DNA of 28,783 nucleotides from positions 1-28,783 of IMG/VR virus record IMGVR_UViG_3300040801_006093. One strand, written 5' to 3'. Made by a program: the position numbers and the translations under genes. Numbering within the stretch: position 1 is the stretch's first letter; each line of letters starts with the position of its first letter. The stretch comes from a virus. This document shows, one piece after another, positions 15,860 to 23,306 of this stretch. The notes below the pieces were generated by a model. That model ran no database searches, had not been told where the DNA came from, and saw only the letters and a program-made list of their open reading frames with translations.

Positions 15860-15952
15860 GTCACCCCCCCTGTTTCATTTTGGCCACGCACACGCGGCAC
15901 CCCCGCGCGATCTTTGCCCCCAATTCAGGCAGAGATTGCATCCCCCATCCCC

Positions 15953-16285
15953 CTACGGGGGCGGTCGGAGCGGGTTGCCGAAGCCGCCGTCGCGGGCGGC
16001 GGTCTTGCGCCCATGGCACGACGCGCACAGCGCCTGCCAGCGGCTGCGATCCCAGAACACCGTGAGATCGCCTCGGTGCGGAACGATGTGATCGACCACG
16101 GTCGCGGGCACCCCGCACACGGCGCAGACCGGATGCTCCGCCAGGAACGCGCGCCGCGCCCGCTTCCACGCCGCCGTGCGGGTCGGGCGAACCCGGCTCT
16201 GGTCGCGGTAGGTCAGGTAATCCCGATCCCGTGCCGCCTTGTCCCGCCAGCCCTTGGGCCGATGCACCGGCGGCCTGATCGGCAT
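15953..16285 (-). CDS. HNH endonuclease
   Basis: Protein of 110 aa. It has a basic N-terminus and a typical HNH zinc nuclease fold: CAVC (C54/C57), VVDHIVPHRGD with catalytic H66, and CASCHGRKT (C87/C90/H91). Small HNH proteins beside terminase genes assist cos cleavage in HK97-type phages, and that is the most likely role here. It is the first gene after the early/late terminator. The ATG at 16285 has a GGGGGA site. The methyltransferase 93 bp downstream could form a pair with it, but HNH proteins of this type are usually packaging factors. Confidence 0.88.
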   Translation of the reverse strand: MPIRPPVHRPKGWRDKAARDRDYLTYRDQSRVRPTRTAAWKRARRAFLAEHPVCAVCGVPATVVDHIVPHRGDLTVFWDRSRWQALCASCHGRKTAARDGGFGNPLRPPP

Positions 16286-16423
16286 GGCTCGTCCCCCGCA
16301 AACGACAACGCCCGCCAGGGTTTCCCCCGGCGGGCGCTCGCGTCCAAGCTTATGGCGCTACCCTACCAAATTCGGGGGTCGGTGATACCCAAAAAAATGC
16401 GACACATAAATTTTTTCTCCGGG
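16286..16423 (-). promoter_or_regulatory. Early/late boundary region with short leader ORF and AT-rich tract
   Basis: Intergenic region between the DUF6362 stop and the HNH start. Reading the minus strand there is GGAGAAAAAATTT, then a 14-codon ORF (16363-16407, MCRIFLGITDPRIW), then GGTAGGGTAGCGCC (a possible -10-like element), and then the terminator hairpin. The AT-rich part is unusual in this GC-rich element and could hold the late promoter. The mini-ORF plus terminator resembles an attenuator layout, but there is no run of one regulatory codon. Confidence 0.4.
16310..16335 (-). terminator. Terminator between early and late operons
   Basis: On the minus strand, GCCCGCC (16329-16335) pairs perfectly with GGCGGGC (16310-16316) around a GGGGGAAACCCT loop that can pair further. 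The sequence GTTGTCGTTT follows, a moderately T-rich tail. It lies after the DUF6362 gene and before the HNH gene. Confidence 0.6.
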
Positions 16424-16873
16424 TCACTTTTCGCTTGACAGGAAACGGACGCGGTCGACCAGGAAGCGCCGCGACCAGGTCGCCGGCACCGGGCGTCCCA
16501 GCAGCCGCCAGGTGATCAGGCTGATCGCGAACTCCCAGCGCCGCTGGGCGGTCTTGACCGACACGCCGAAGCGCCAGCCGATGCTCTTCCACGGCGTTCC
16601 CTCCGACCGCGCCCAGACCAGACGGGCGTCGTCGGGGTCGAGCCAGCGCAGCCAGTCCAGCGTGGCGTCCATGCGATCGATGGCCTGCGGGCTGGGCGGC
16701 CCCGACCGGGTGGGGCCGTCGGCCCAACCATGGGACTCCCAGGCCTCGCGGACCACCTCGGGCCAGGCGGCAAGCAGCCCCTGGACCCGTTTCTCCGGCA
16801 GCCGCCGCAGCGTCTCCGCCGCCTCGGCCAGCCGGTCCTCCACCCGTGCCGGGTTCCAGGACGGACCGGTCAT
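16424..16873 (-). CDS. DUF6362-type HTH protein, candidate late regulator
   Basis: Protein of 149 aa. The C-terminal half contains a helix-turn-helix: EGTPWKSIGWRFGVSVKTAQ, then RRWEFAISLITWRL. The N-terminal half is helical (RVEDRLAEAAETLRRLP). It matches the DUF6362 family seen in alphaproteobacterial prophages, with HTH of the type used by phage late activators such as ArpU or RinA (similarity in plan, not proven homology). It is the last early gene, immediately before the terminator and late genes, where lambdoid Q or RinA-type regulators lie. The start overlaps the previous stop as ATGA. I infer a role in switching on the late operon. Confidence 0.75.
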   Translation of the reverse strand: MTGPSWNPARVEDRLAEAAETLRRLPEKRVQGLLAAWPEVVREAWESHGWADGPTRSGPPSPQAIDRMDATLDWLRWLDPDDARLVWARSEGTPWKSIGWRFGVSVKTAQRRWEFAISLITWRLLGRPVPATWSRRFLVDRVRFLSSEK

Positions 16874-17190
16874 CGCCGCACCTCCCGTCCCGCATCGCCC
16901 AGGTGATCGACCACGGCGCCGATCAGGGAGGCCGGTCGGGCGTCTCCCTGGCGCCCCATGCTGGCGGCAAGGTCATCGGTGGCGACACCGTGCTGTAGCA
17001 GCCGCGAGACCAGCACGGCAGCGTCGGCCACCAGCGCGTCCAGGTTGGAGCCGGTCTTGAGGCCGGAGACGAACACCTCGCCCACCCGACCATCGGGGTA
17101 GAACCCGACCGTCAGCTGGCAGGCGAAGCCCTCGTGCTCCAGCGGCAGGGTGACCGAGGGCCGGCGGTCGGGCAGGCGGTGGCGGGTCAT
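16870..17190 (-). CDS. TSCPD-like (NrdJ C-terminal-like) small protein
   Basis: Protein of 106 aa with a beta-rich start (FACQLTVGFYPDGRVGEVFV) and a helical second part (SGLKTGSNLDALVADAAVLV, then SRLLQHGVATDDLAASMGR). This pattern of 'G..GS.l.aL..d.a...S..Lq.Gv....l' is that of the TSCPD domain at the C-terminus of B12-dependent ribonucleotide reductase and of stand-alone NrdJ-like regulators. No reductase gene is present. It overlaps both neighbours by ATGA. It may modulate the host reductase to alter dNTP supply during phage replication; that role is inference. Confidence 0.65.
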   Translation of the reverse strand: MTRHRLPDRRPSVTLPLEHEGFACQLTVGFYPDGRVGEVFVSGLKTGSNLDALVADAAVLVSRLLQHGVATDDLAASMGRQGDARPASLIGAVVDHLGDAGREVRR

Positions 17191-17726
17191 GCCAGACCTC
17201 CCGCCCGATGCACGAGGCTCCAGCGCAGCAGGGCCAGGGCGTCGGCCTCGTTGTCGTCCTTGGGGGCAAAGCCGGCGCGGCGCATGGCCTCGATCACCGC
17301 CGCCTTGCTGGCGTTGCCCTTGCCCACGGCAAACCGCTTGATGGTGCCCACCGGCACCCCCTCGTAGGGCACGCCGGCCCCTTCGGCCCAGGCGGTCAGG
17401 GTGGCCAGAAAGCCGCCGTAGGCGTGCGCGGCGGCGGTGCCGGCGTGGGCGCGGACTTCCTCGTAGACCACCAGCCCCAGACTGCCGCTGGTCTCGGCGA
17501 CTTCGCCCAGCCAGTGGCGGAAGCGCAGGAACGGCATGCCGCCCCCGGACCAGCGGTCCTGGCGAAACCGCTCGGTGCCGGAGACGATGGTGCCGTCGGC
17601 ATGGGCCAGCGCCCAGCCGGTGTGGGTCCCCAGGTCCAGCGCCAGGATCGCGCCCGGACCACGGACCGCCTCCGTCCGATGCGCGCTTGCATCCATGGCC
17701 GCCGGGGGCAGAGTCGACAGGGTCAT
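17187..17726 (-). CDS. RuvC-like nuclease (Holliday-junction resolvase fold)
   Basis: Protein of 179 aa with an RNase H/RuvC fold: ILALDLGTHTGWAL (27-40, D31), VVYEEV (E89/E90), GTIKRFAVGKGNASK (127-141) and DDNEADALAL (157-166, D157/D158/D162). The four acidic positions match the RuvC catalytic set. It would resolve branched DNA before packaging. I chose the ATG at 17726, with GGAG about seven bases upstream, giving an N-terminus of MTLSTLPP. The open frame continues upstream to 18140 but through the CAGATTTCGG repeat array, which does not look coding. It overlaps the TSCPD-like gene by ATGA. Confidence 0.82.
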   Translation of the reverse strand: MTLSTLPPAAMDASAHRTEAVRGPGAILALDLGTHTGWALAHADGTIVSGTERFRQDRWSGGGMPFLRFRHWLGEVAETSGSLGLVVYEEVRAHAGTAAAHAYGGFLATLTAWAEGAGVPYEGVPVGTIKRFAVGKGNASKAAVIEAMRRAGFAPKDDNEADALALLRWSLVHRAGGLA

Positions 17727-17847
17727 GATGATCTCCATCGGGTTGGGGATGGTCGTGATGTGGAGGGCGGCGGTGTCAGGTCTTGGCGGAGCTGGCCGCC
17801 GTCGTCCGGCAGGATGTGGAAGGGGGGTGGTCAACCCATCACGCGGC

Positions 17848-17902
17848 CCTAAAGGAATGGGGAGGTGCCCCACCTTGGTGGGGGACACCTCCCCCTTTAG
17901 GG
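17848..17902. repeat. 55-bp near-perfect inverted repeat (very strong hairpin)
   Basis: The left arm begins CCTAAAG at 17848 and includes GGGGAGGTG and CCCCACC; the right arm GGTGGGG, CACCTCCCC, CTTTAGG ends at 17902, with a TT loop at 17875-17876. About 23 base pairs form with small bulges. No T-tract follows on either strand. It lies in the 400-bp non-coding gap between the primase-helicase and RuvC-like genes, just beside the repeat array. Confidence 0.9.
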
Positions 17903-17910
17903 GGGAATCT

Positions 17911-18117
17911 CCGAAATCTGAAATCTGCTCAGAACCCATTGATCGGATTGAGAAATTCCAGATTTCGGAGCAGATTTCGGAGAGGCCCTTCCGAAATCTG
18001 GTTAGCGCCCCGCAAGCCATTGAACTGACTGGCGAAAACCCAGATTCCAGATTTTGCGGCCGAGGCAGATTTTGCGAAATCTGGTCCAGATTTCGGAAAT
18101 CAGGGGGCAGATTTCGG
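17911..18117. repeat. Array of CAGATTTCGG motifs in both orientations (origin or operator candidate)
   Basis: Perfect copies of CAGATTTCGG start at 17959, 17971, 18087 and 18108 on the plus strand, and at 17911 and 17991 as the reverse complement. Shortened or altered copies occur at 17920-17927, 18041, 18048 and 18066-18083 (back-to-back CAGATTT/CGAAATCTG). About ten sites lie in 207 bp that are AT-richer than the surroundings. The array follows the primase-helicase gene. Iterons of a replication origin and multiple operators for a regulator are both possible. Confidence 0.85.
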
Positions 18118-18139
18118 AGCGTGAGAGACGTGTGGTACA

Positions 18140-20431
18140 TCAGTCACTCTCCTCCTGGTAGACCCAAACGGACGGGTTTTCGACCGGGAGGACGGCGCCG
18201 GTTTGCGGGCATTTGTAGTGGCTCGGCAACACCGGGATGGTCTCTGGCTGGATCTCCCCCGTGTCAGAATCGACCGTCTCGTTGCCGGTGGTGAGCACCA
18301 TGTCTTCGACACAGAGGTAGCCGTACTTGCTGCGCTCTGCGGCAAGCCCGATCCGGGTGGCGGCCTCCCCGCGCACGAACTTCACATGTCCTTTGGTGGT
18401 GAGGACGCCGATCCGGTCCCGGATCACCGACTGCCCACCGAGCCCTGCCGTGTTCTCGAACGCCTCCGCGAACTGCGTCACGGTGTACATTCGGCCCTTG
18501 CGGGCTTCGTCATGAAGCAACCCCAAGACCACGTCGTTCTTGCGCATGCGCTCGGCATCATGCCTGGCTCCCTCGTCTCTGCGGGACAGCCGTTCGTTCA
18601 TGGGGTTGACCTCGACCCAGCGGCCGTCCTGCTTGTCGATCAGCATGGGTGCCACGGCCGGCCCGTTGCGCAGTTCGATCTCCAGGCGGCGCTCGCGGCG
18701 GTCCTCGTCGGGGCGGTGCATGATGATCCCGGAGGTGTAGAAGCTGCGCAGGGTGCTGGCGCCGGCCAGGGCCTGGAACGGGTCCTCGCCCAGTTGCTTC
18801 TTGGTCATCTTCCGGGTGTGGTGGCAAAGCACTATCCCGGCCTCCGGGGCGACTGCGTCCCGCAGGGCTTCCACCCGGTTCTGCAGGAAGAACAGCATGG
18901 CGGCATTGGCGTTCTCGCCGCCCTCCTCGGGGCCGCCGTCGAACAGGTTGCGGATCGGATCCAGGCAGAGGATGTCGGGCGGGGCGTCCGGGAAGGCCAC
19001 GCGCACCGCCTCGATGGTCTGGGCAAGGCCGGTCTCGTTCAGCAGCAGCCGCAGCTTCGGTGTGACCACCAGCCGATGCCGGGCGGCGGACAGCACCCCC
19101 GGGTCAACCCGCAGGCCCTGCAATCGCTCGCGCAGGTAGTGGTACTGGATCTCGGCCTGCAGATAGAACACCCGCAGCGGCCGGGGTGGGGTGAAGCTCA
19201 GGAACGGCACCCCGGCCGCCATGTGGACCAGCAGGCTGATCAGGAAGTCGCTCTTGCCCACCTTGGGCGCGCCACCCAGTACCAGCATGCCGCCCGGTGT
19301 CAGCACGCGGGGCGCGATGATGTCCTCGGGCATGGGGCTGGTGTCATCCAGCAGATCGGCCAGCGGGAAGGCCGGCACGGCGGTGGGTGGTGCCGTCTCG
19401 GCCATCAGCAGCGGCGGCCCGTTGCGGGCCACGTGCAGCGCCCACAGGCGGTCGGCCTCCTGGCGCAGACGGTCCAGCGGCCAGGGCGGACGCAGCATGG
19501 CGGCGTTGTACTGGCAGATGCCCTCCCAGCCGGCGTTGGGGGTCATCTGCCCGCCGTGGACCATGCGGATGAAGTGGCCGATGGTGGCGCTGGCGCCCTG
19601 GAACCGGGTCCAGGCGTCCTCGCCGCCGGCATGTGCCGGGGTGGTCAGGACATCGGCCAGCGAGGGCTTGTCCGCCGATCCCTCCGGGGGCGGGCTGACA
19701 CCCGCCATCGCCGGCATGGCCTCGGCGGCCTCGATGATCTCCTCCAGGTCCACCTCGCGGCCGGCGTCATGGTGAGGAATGCTGACCAGACGGCGAACAC
19801 CGCCCTTGTGGTACACGGTGCCGGCAACGCGGATGGGCTGGTGGGCCGAGCGGAAGTGGGTGTCGCCGCCGACCTTGACGGCGATCTCCCCACGCAGACG
19901 GCACAGACGGGCCAGATCGGCCCCCTCGGCCGGCTCGGTCAGACGCCACCACAGGTGGAGCTTGGCTTGGCCATCGGCGGTTCGCCCGCCGCTCTCGACC
20001 ACCAGGGTCGGCGCCCCGAGATGCGCCGTCAGGTGAGCGGCCTTGGCCGGGATATCCCCGGTATCCAGGTCCACCACCAGGGTCTGCATCTGCCGGACGT
20101 CTTCGGCCCGGGCCCGGCCGGTCTCGGCCACGGTGCCGGGGATGACGTAGACCGCCGTGCCCTCGCGCGCCGCCCAGCCCGCGAAGGTCTGCATGCGCGC
20201 GGGCGTGTCGCCATCGGCCTCAAGCCAGATGGTGTGGGGGCGCCCATCCTGGCCCTGGCCCTTGTCGATGAACCCGCGCACAGGGATGAAACCGTCGCAG
20301 TAGCCGAAGACCACGTCCATGAAGACGGCGATCTGATCGGCGTCCGGATGCAGATCGGGCTCATCGTCCTGGATGGGCGCGTCGTTGAAGTCCCGCCACG
20401 GATTGAAGTGGATGATCGTGTCGTCGCTCAT
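18140..20431 (-). CDS. Primase-helicase fusion (AEP-type primase + RepA/DnaB-like ATPase)
   Basis: Replication protein of 763 aa. The N-terminal region (about 30-225) resembles archaeo-eukaryotic primases: LVVDLDTGD with D121/D123, KLHLWWRLTEP with H159, and the VGGDTHFRSAHQPIRVAGT segment, as in RepB-like prim-pols. A linker is followed by a hexameric helicase-like RecA domain with Walker A GGAPKVGKSD (386-395), Walker B DILCLDPIRN (486-495) and GIVLCHHTRK. The C-terminal ~150 residues include a winged-helix-like region (YTVTQFAEAFENT). The ATG at 20431 has GGGAG eight bases upstream and overlaps the nuclease stop by ATGA. It is the most likely initiator or replicative helicase for the nearby repeat array. 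Confidence 0.85.
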   Translation of the reverse strand: MSDDTIIHFNPWRDFNDAPIQDDEPDLHPDADQIAVFMDVVFGYCDGFIPVRGFIDKGQGQDGRPHTIWLEADGDTPARMQTFAGWAAREGTAVYVIPGTVAETGRARAEDVRQMQTLVVDLDTGDIPAKAAHLTAHLGAPTLVVESGGRTADGQAKLHLWWRLTEPAEGADLARLCRLRGEIAVKVGGDTHFRSAHQPIRVAGTVYHKGGVRRLVSIPHHDAGREVDLEEIIEAAEAMPAMAGVSPPPEGSADKPSLADVLTTPAHAGGEDAWTRFQGASATIGHFIRMVHGGQMTPNAGWEGICQYNAAMLRPPWPLDRLRQEADRLWALHVARNGPPLLMAETAPPTAVPAFPLADLLDDTSPMPEDIIAPRVLTPGGMLVLGGAPKVGKSDFLISLLVHMAAGVPFLSFTPPRPLRVFYLQAEIQYHYLRERLQGLRVDPGVLSAARHRLVVTPKLRLLLNETGLAQTIEAVRVAFPDAPPDILCLDPIRNLFDGGPEEGGENANAAMLFFLQNRVEALRDAVAPEAGIVLCHHTRKMTKKQLGEDPFQALAGASTLRSFYTSGIIMHRPDEDRRERRLEIELRNGPAVAPMLIDKQDGRWVEVNPMNERLSRRDEGARHDAERMRKNDVVLGLLHDEARKGRMYTVTQFAEAFENTAGLGGQSVIRDRIGVLTTKGHVKFVRGEAATRIGLAAERSKYGYLCVEDMVLTTGNETVDSDTGEIQPETIPVLPSHYKCPQTGAVLPVENPSVWVYQEESD

Positions 20432-21195
20432 GCCGGCAACTCCCAACAGCGGCCTGCCCACGCGCAGAAGCGGCATTCGTGGAAATTCCGGCTGGTGGCG
20501 ATGCGCGGCAGCAGGTCGCCGGCGTCGGTGGCGCGCAGAATGCGCACCGCCCGGTCGCTGGCGGTCTGGGCCCGTTCGGCCTCGAACGGCACCAGCTCGT
20601 GATGCAGTTCGGCAGTGTCCTTGTTGATGGCCGTGAACAGCGCCGGGGCATCGGCGATGCCGGGCACGGTGGCGGCCATGTAGGCCTGGTACAGGGCGAT
20701 CTGGGTGGCGTAGACCGGCTTGGCGACGACCACGCCCTTGGCCACGGTCTCGCGCCAGTTCTTCGCGTTCATGGTCTTGCATTCCCAGAGGGCGGGGAAC
20801 GCCATGCCGGTCACCGGAGGGCCGGCGGCCAGGATGCCGTCGACATGACCCCGGACGCGGCCGCCGGCGACGGAGAAGCCGAACTGTTCGCCATCAGGAC
20901 GGTTGCCCTTGCGGGTGTAGAGGTCGAACCCGGCCGCCCGCAGCCAGCGGATGGCGAGGTCCTCCAGGGTGTGCCCGATCTCGAAGATCCGCAGCGTCTG
21001 GCCGGTGAAGTCCGCGTCCGGGTCCTTGGGGGCGCCCACGAACTCGAACTGCAGCGCCCGGTCACAGGCCACGCCGAGGCGCGAGCCGCCGAGGTAATCA
21101 CGGGGCGGCACACCAGCCCGCTCGGCGACCAGGGCCTCATCGATGAGCGCCGTGATCTGGTCGCTGACCTGGGCCTTTGAGTTGAAATCGAGCAT
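20428..21195 (-). CDS. Cas4/AddB-like PD-(D/E)XK nuclease with Fe-S cysteines
   Basis: Exonuclease of 255 aa. Nuclease motifs: FEIGHTLED (H75/E78), GHVDGIL (D119), LWECKTM (E138, K140) and QIALYQAYM (Q165/Y169), the RecB/Cas4 set. Four cysteines (C44 in GVACDR; C241, C244 and C250 in ECRFCAWAGRC) frame the domain as in Cas4/AddB 4Fe-4S nucleases. No cas genes or CRISPR array are nearby, so a phage recombination exonuclease is more likely than a spacer-acquisition protein. It would resect DNA ends for the Sak4-like protein encoded upstream. The start overlaps the previous stop by ATGA, with GGAGG upstream. Confidence 0.85.
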   Translation of the reverse strand: MLDFNSKAQVSDQITALIDEALVAERAGVPPRDYLGGSRLGVACDRALQFEFVGAPKDPDADFTGQTLRIFEIGHTLEDLAIRWLRAAGFDLYTRKGNRPDGEQFGFSVAGGRVRGHVDGILAAGPPVTGMAFPALWECKTMNAKNWRETVAKGVVVAKPVYATQIALYQAYMAATVPGIADAPALFTAINKDTAELHHELVPFEAERAQTASDRAVRILRATDAGDLLPRIATSRNFHECRFCAWAGRCWELPA

Positions 21196-21608
21196 CAGAA
21201 GGGCACCTCCTGGCTGTCGGCGCGGTCAGCGGCAATGGTGTGCATGGCGTCCTGGAAGCCGCCCACGGCGACCTCGATCAGGGTCAGCACCTGGGCTTCG
21301 GTGAGACCGGCCAGGGGGGTGCCCCAGCCGATCTCCTCCATGATCTCGCCCACGGGCTTCATCGCCGCCCGCAGCGCCTGTTGCTCCTGTTCGGTCAGAT
21401 CAACCACCGCCAAGTCCTCCCGCGCCCGCGCGGTCCAGAAGGCCTGGCAGGTGATGGAGCAGAACCACACCGAGGGGCGGGGCCGTTTCGAGCAAACCGG
21501 ATCGCGCCAGCCAAAGCCCCGGGCCGGTCGCCGGCAGACGGCGCAGAGCCGTCCACGCGGATGCCAGCACCGCCAGCGGGCGGCGGCGGTCGTCGAGGGC
21601 GTGGTCAT
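21195..21608 (-). CDS. DUF6511-type zinc-ribbon-like protein
   Basis: Protein of 137 aa. The N-terminal part has paired cysteines (CAVCRRPARGFGWRDP, VCSK, FCSITC) that could bind zinc. The rest contains LTEQEQQALRAAMKPVGEIM and EIGWGTPLAGLTEAQVLTLI, matching a domain recorded as DUF6511 in alphaproteobacterial prophages. Function is unknown. It lies 3 bp after the frameshifted helicase and overlaps the nuclease start. From position it belongs to the replication/recombination module. Confidence 0.75.
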   Translation of the reverse strand: MTTPSTTAAARWRCWHPRGRLCAVCRRPARGFGWRDPVCSKRPRPSVWFCSITCQAFWTARAREDLAVVDLTEQEQQALRAAMKPVGEIMEEIGWGTPLAGLTEAQVLTLIEVAVGGFQDAMHTIAADRADSQEVPF

Positions 21609-21611
21609 GGA

Positions 21612-23293
21612 TCATGCCGCCCTCCCGGTCTCGGCGTCGGCGTCCGCCCCGAAGACCAGGGATCGGATTGCCCGCTTGTTGAACTGGAAGGTCAGCAGGG
21701 CGGAGGCCTGATAGCGGGTCAGCCCGTAGTCCTGGCGGAACGCGGCCGGCAGGTAGGACAACTGCTTGTCGGTCGGTGGCTGGTTCAACCAGGACCGCGT
21801 CTTGTGGGCGCTTTCGTCGGTCTCGTGGGTGTTCAGCCAGTCGTCGGCCGCCGCCAGACAGACGGTGCGCTCGCCGAGGGCCAGCAGGCGCGGGGTCTGC
21901 TTCGGCTGGCCACCGATCCCGTACCAACGGCCTTTCAGAAAAAAGACGCCGCCCCAGGCGTTGAAGCCATTGGCCACCAGGGCGGCATCGTCGCCGAACA
22001 GGTCGCACCAGCGGAAGCTGGATCGCTTGAGCAGGTCGACCTCCGACATGATGAAGCTGTCCAGCGGCGCGCCTTCCTCCGCCGGATCCCGCTCCCAGAC
22101 GTGGCCGCACAGCGGGCATTCGGTGACCGCCAACGGCACCTTGGCCCCGCACTCGGGGCAGTCCTTGGTCGGGGCTTCGCCGTCGCCCTCATGGCCGTCG
22201 AGGTCGACGTCCTGCTCAGCGAGCCGTGCAGCAGGGTCGAGGTACCGAAGTCCAGGACGATGCAGTCGGTCTTGACCACACCCGGAAACTCGGCCGGATC
22301 GACCGTGCGCAGGCCGCGCCCGACCATCTGGATCATGGTGGACTTGTACGAACTGGGCCGCAGCAGAACGACGCAGGAGGTGGGCGGATGATCCCAGCCC
22401 TCGGTCAGCACCGCGACGTTGACGACGACCCGGGCCTCGCCGGCCGCATAGGCCGCCAGGGCGGCCTTGCGTTCGCCTTCTGGCATGTCGCCGGTGATCA
22501 GCACCGCGTCGATGCCGTCGCCATTGAACGCGGCCGTCACCGCCTCGGCGTGGGCAACGGTGGAGCAGAACACCACCGTCTGCCGCTGGCCGGCCTTCTC
22601 CCGCCAGTGCGTGATGACGGCCTCGGTGACCGGGGCGCGGTTCATGATGGCATCGACCGCCATCATGTCGAAGTCGTCGACGGTACGGCGCACCTGACCC
22701 AGGGCCTCCTGGACACCGACATCGATGACGAAGGTGCGCGGTGGCACCAGATGGCCGCTGCGGACCAGTTCGCCGATCCGGATCTGATCGGCGACGTTGG
22801 AGAACACCGGGCGCAGCCCGCGTTTGTCGCCCCGGTTCGGCGTGGCCGTCACGCCGAAGACCCGGCAGGAGGGGTTGCGCTGCAGCGCCCGATCGATGAT
22901 CCGCCGGTAGCTGTCGGCGGCGGCGTGGTGGGCCTCGTCGATGACCAGCAGATCCAGGCCGGGCAACTGCTCGAGGTTGGATTGGCGGGCCAGGGTGGGC
23001 ACCATGGCGAAGGTGACCTGGCCGTCCCAGGACTTGGCCCGCGCATCGACCACCGAGGTGGACAGGTCCGGGTTGACGCGGCCGAACTTGTCGCGGTTCT
23101 GGGCGGTCAGTTCATCACGATGGGCCAGCACGCAGGCCTTGGCATCGCTGCCGCCGACCAACTCACCGGCGACGGCGGACAGGCATACCGTTTTACCGGC
23201 ACCGGTTGGCGCCACACCGAGGGTGTTGCCGTGCTCGCCGAGCGCGCGGACGCTACGCTCGACGAACTGCTTCTGGCGGGGACGCAGCATCAT
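21612..23293 (-). pseudogene. DEAH-box superfamily 2 helicase with single-base frameshift
   Basis: Reads as one gene of about 560 codons interrupted once. From the ATG at 23293: Walker A APTGAGKT (28-35), DEAH (119-122), VTATPNRGD, and C-terminal VLTEGWDHP and QMVGRGLRT helicase motifs. The frame continues to about 22218 (LDFGTSTLLHGSL) and is then lost. The correct continuation lies in the -1 frame: EQDVDLDGHEGDG, a CPECG...CPLCG zinc ribbon and a conserved tail with DSFIMSEVDLLKRSSFRWCD to 21612. One missing G near 22214-22219 explains it. No canonical slippery heptamer is visible. The helicase core remains intact, so a truncated active protein is possible. Sequencing error cannot be excluded. 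Confidence 0.82.
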
Positions 23294-23306
23294 GGCCGTC
23301 GCCCCC

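Noticed and set aside
17911-18117. CRISPR array
   Set aside because: Repeats are 10 bp, in both orientations and irregularly spaced; not a CRISPR.
17727-18140. N-terminal extension of the RuvC-like gene through the repeat region
   Set aside because: The frame is open but passes through the CAGATTTCGG array and the 55-bp hairpin; the encoded peptide has no conservation that I recognise and a good ribosome site exists at 17726.
18203-20602. 799-codon plus-strand open frame
   Set aside because: Antisense shadow of the primase-helicase gene in GC-rich DNA; His/Gln/Gly/Arg-rich composition and no domains.
20428-21195. CRISPR adaptation gene cas4
   Set aside because: Motifs are Cas4-like, but there is no cas1/cas2 and no CRISPR array anywhere in the window; phage exonuclease fits better.
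22200-22230. Programmed -1 frameshift in the helicase
   Set aside because: The codons at the break (TCG CTG AGC) do not form an X-XXY-YYZ slippery heptamer and no clear stimulatory structure was seen; a one-base deletion is simpler.
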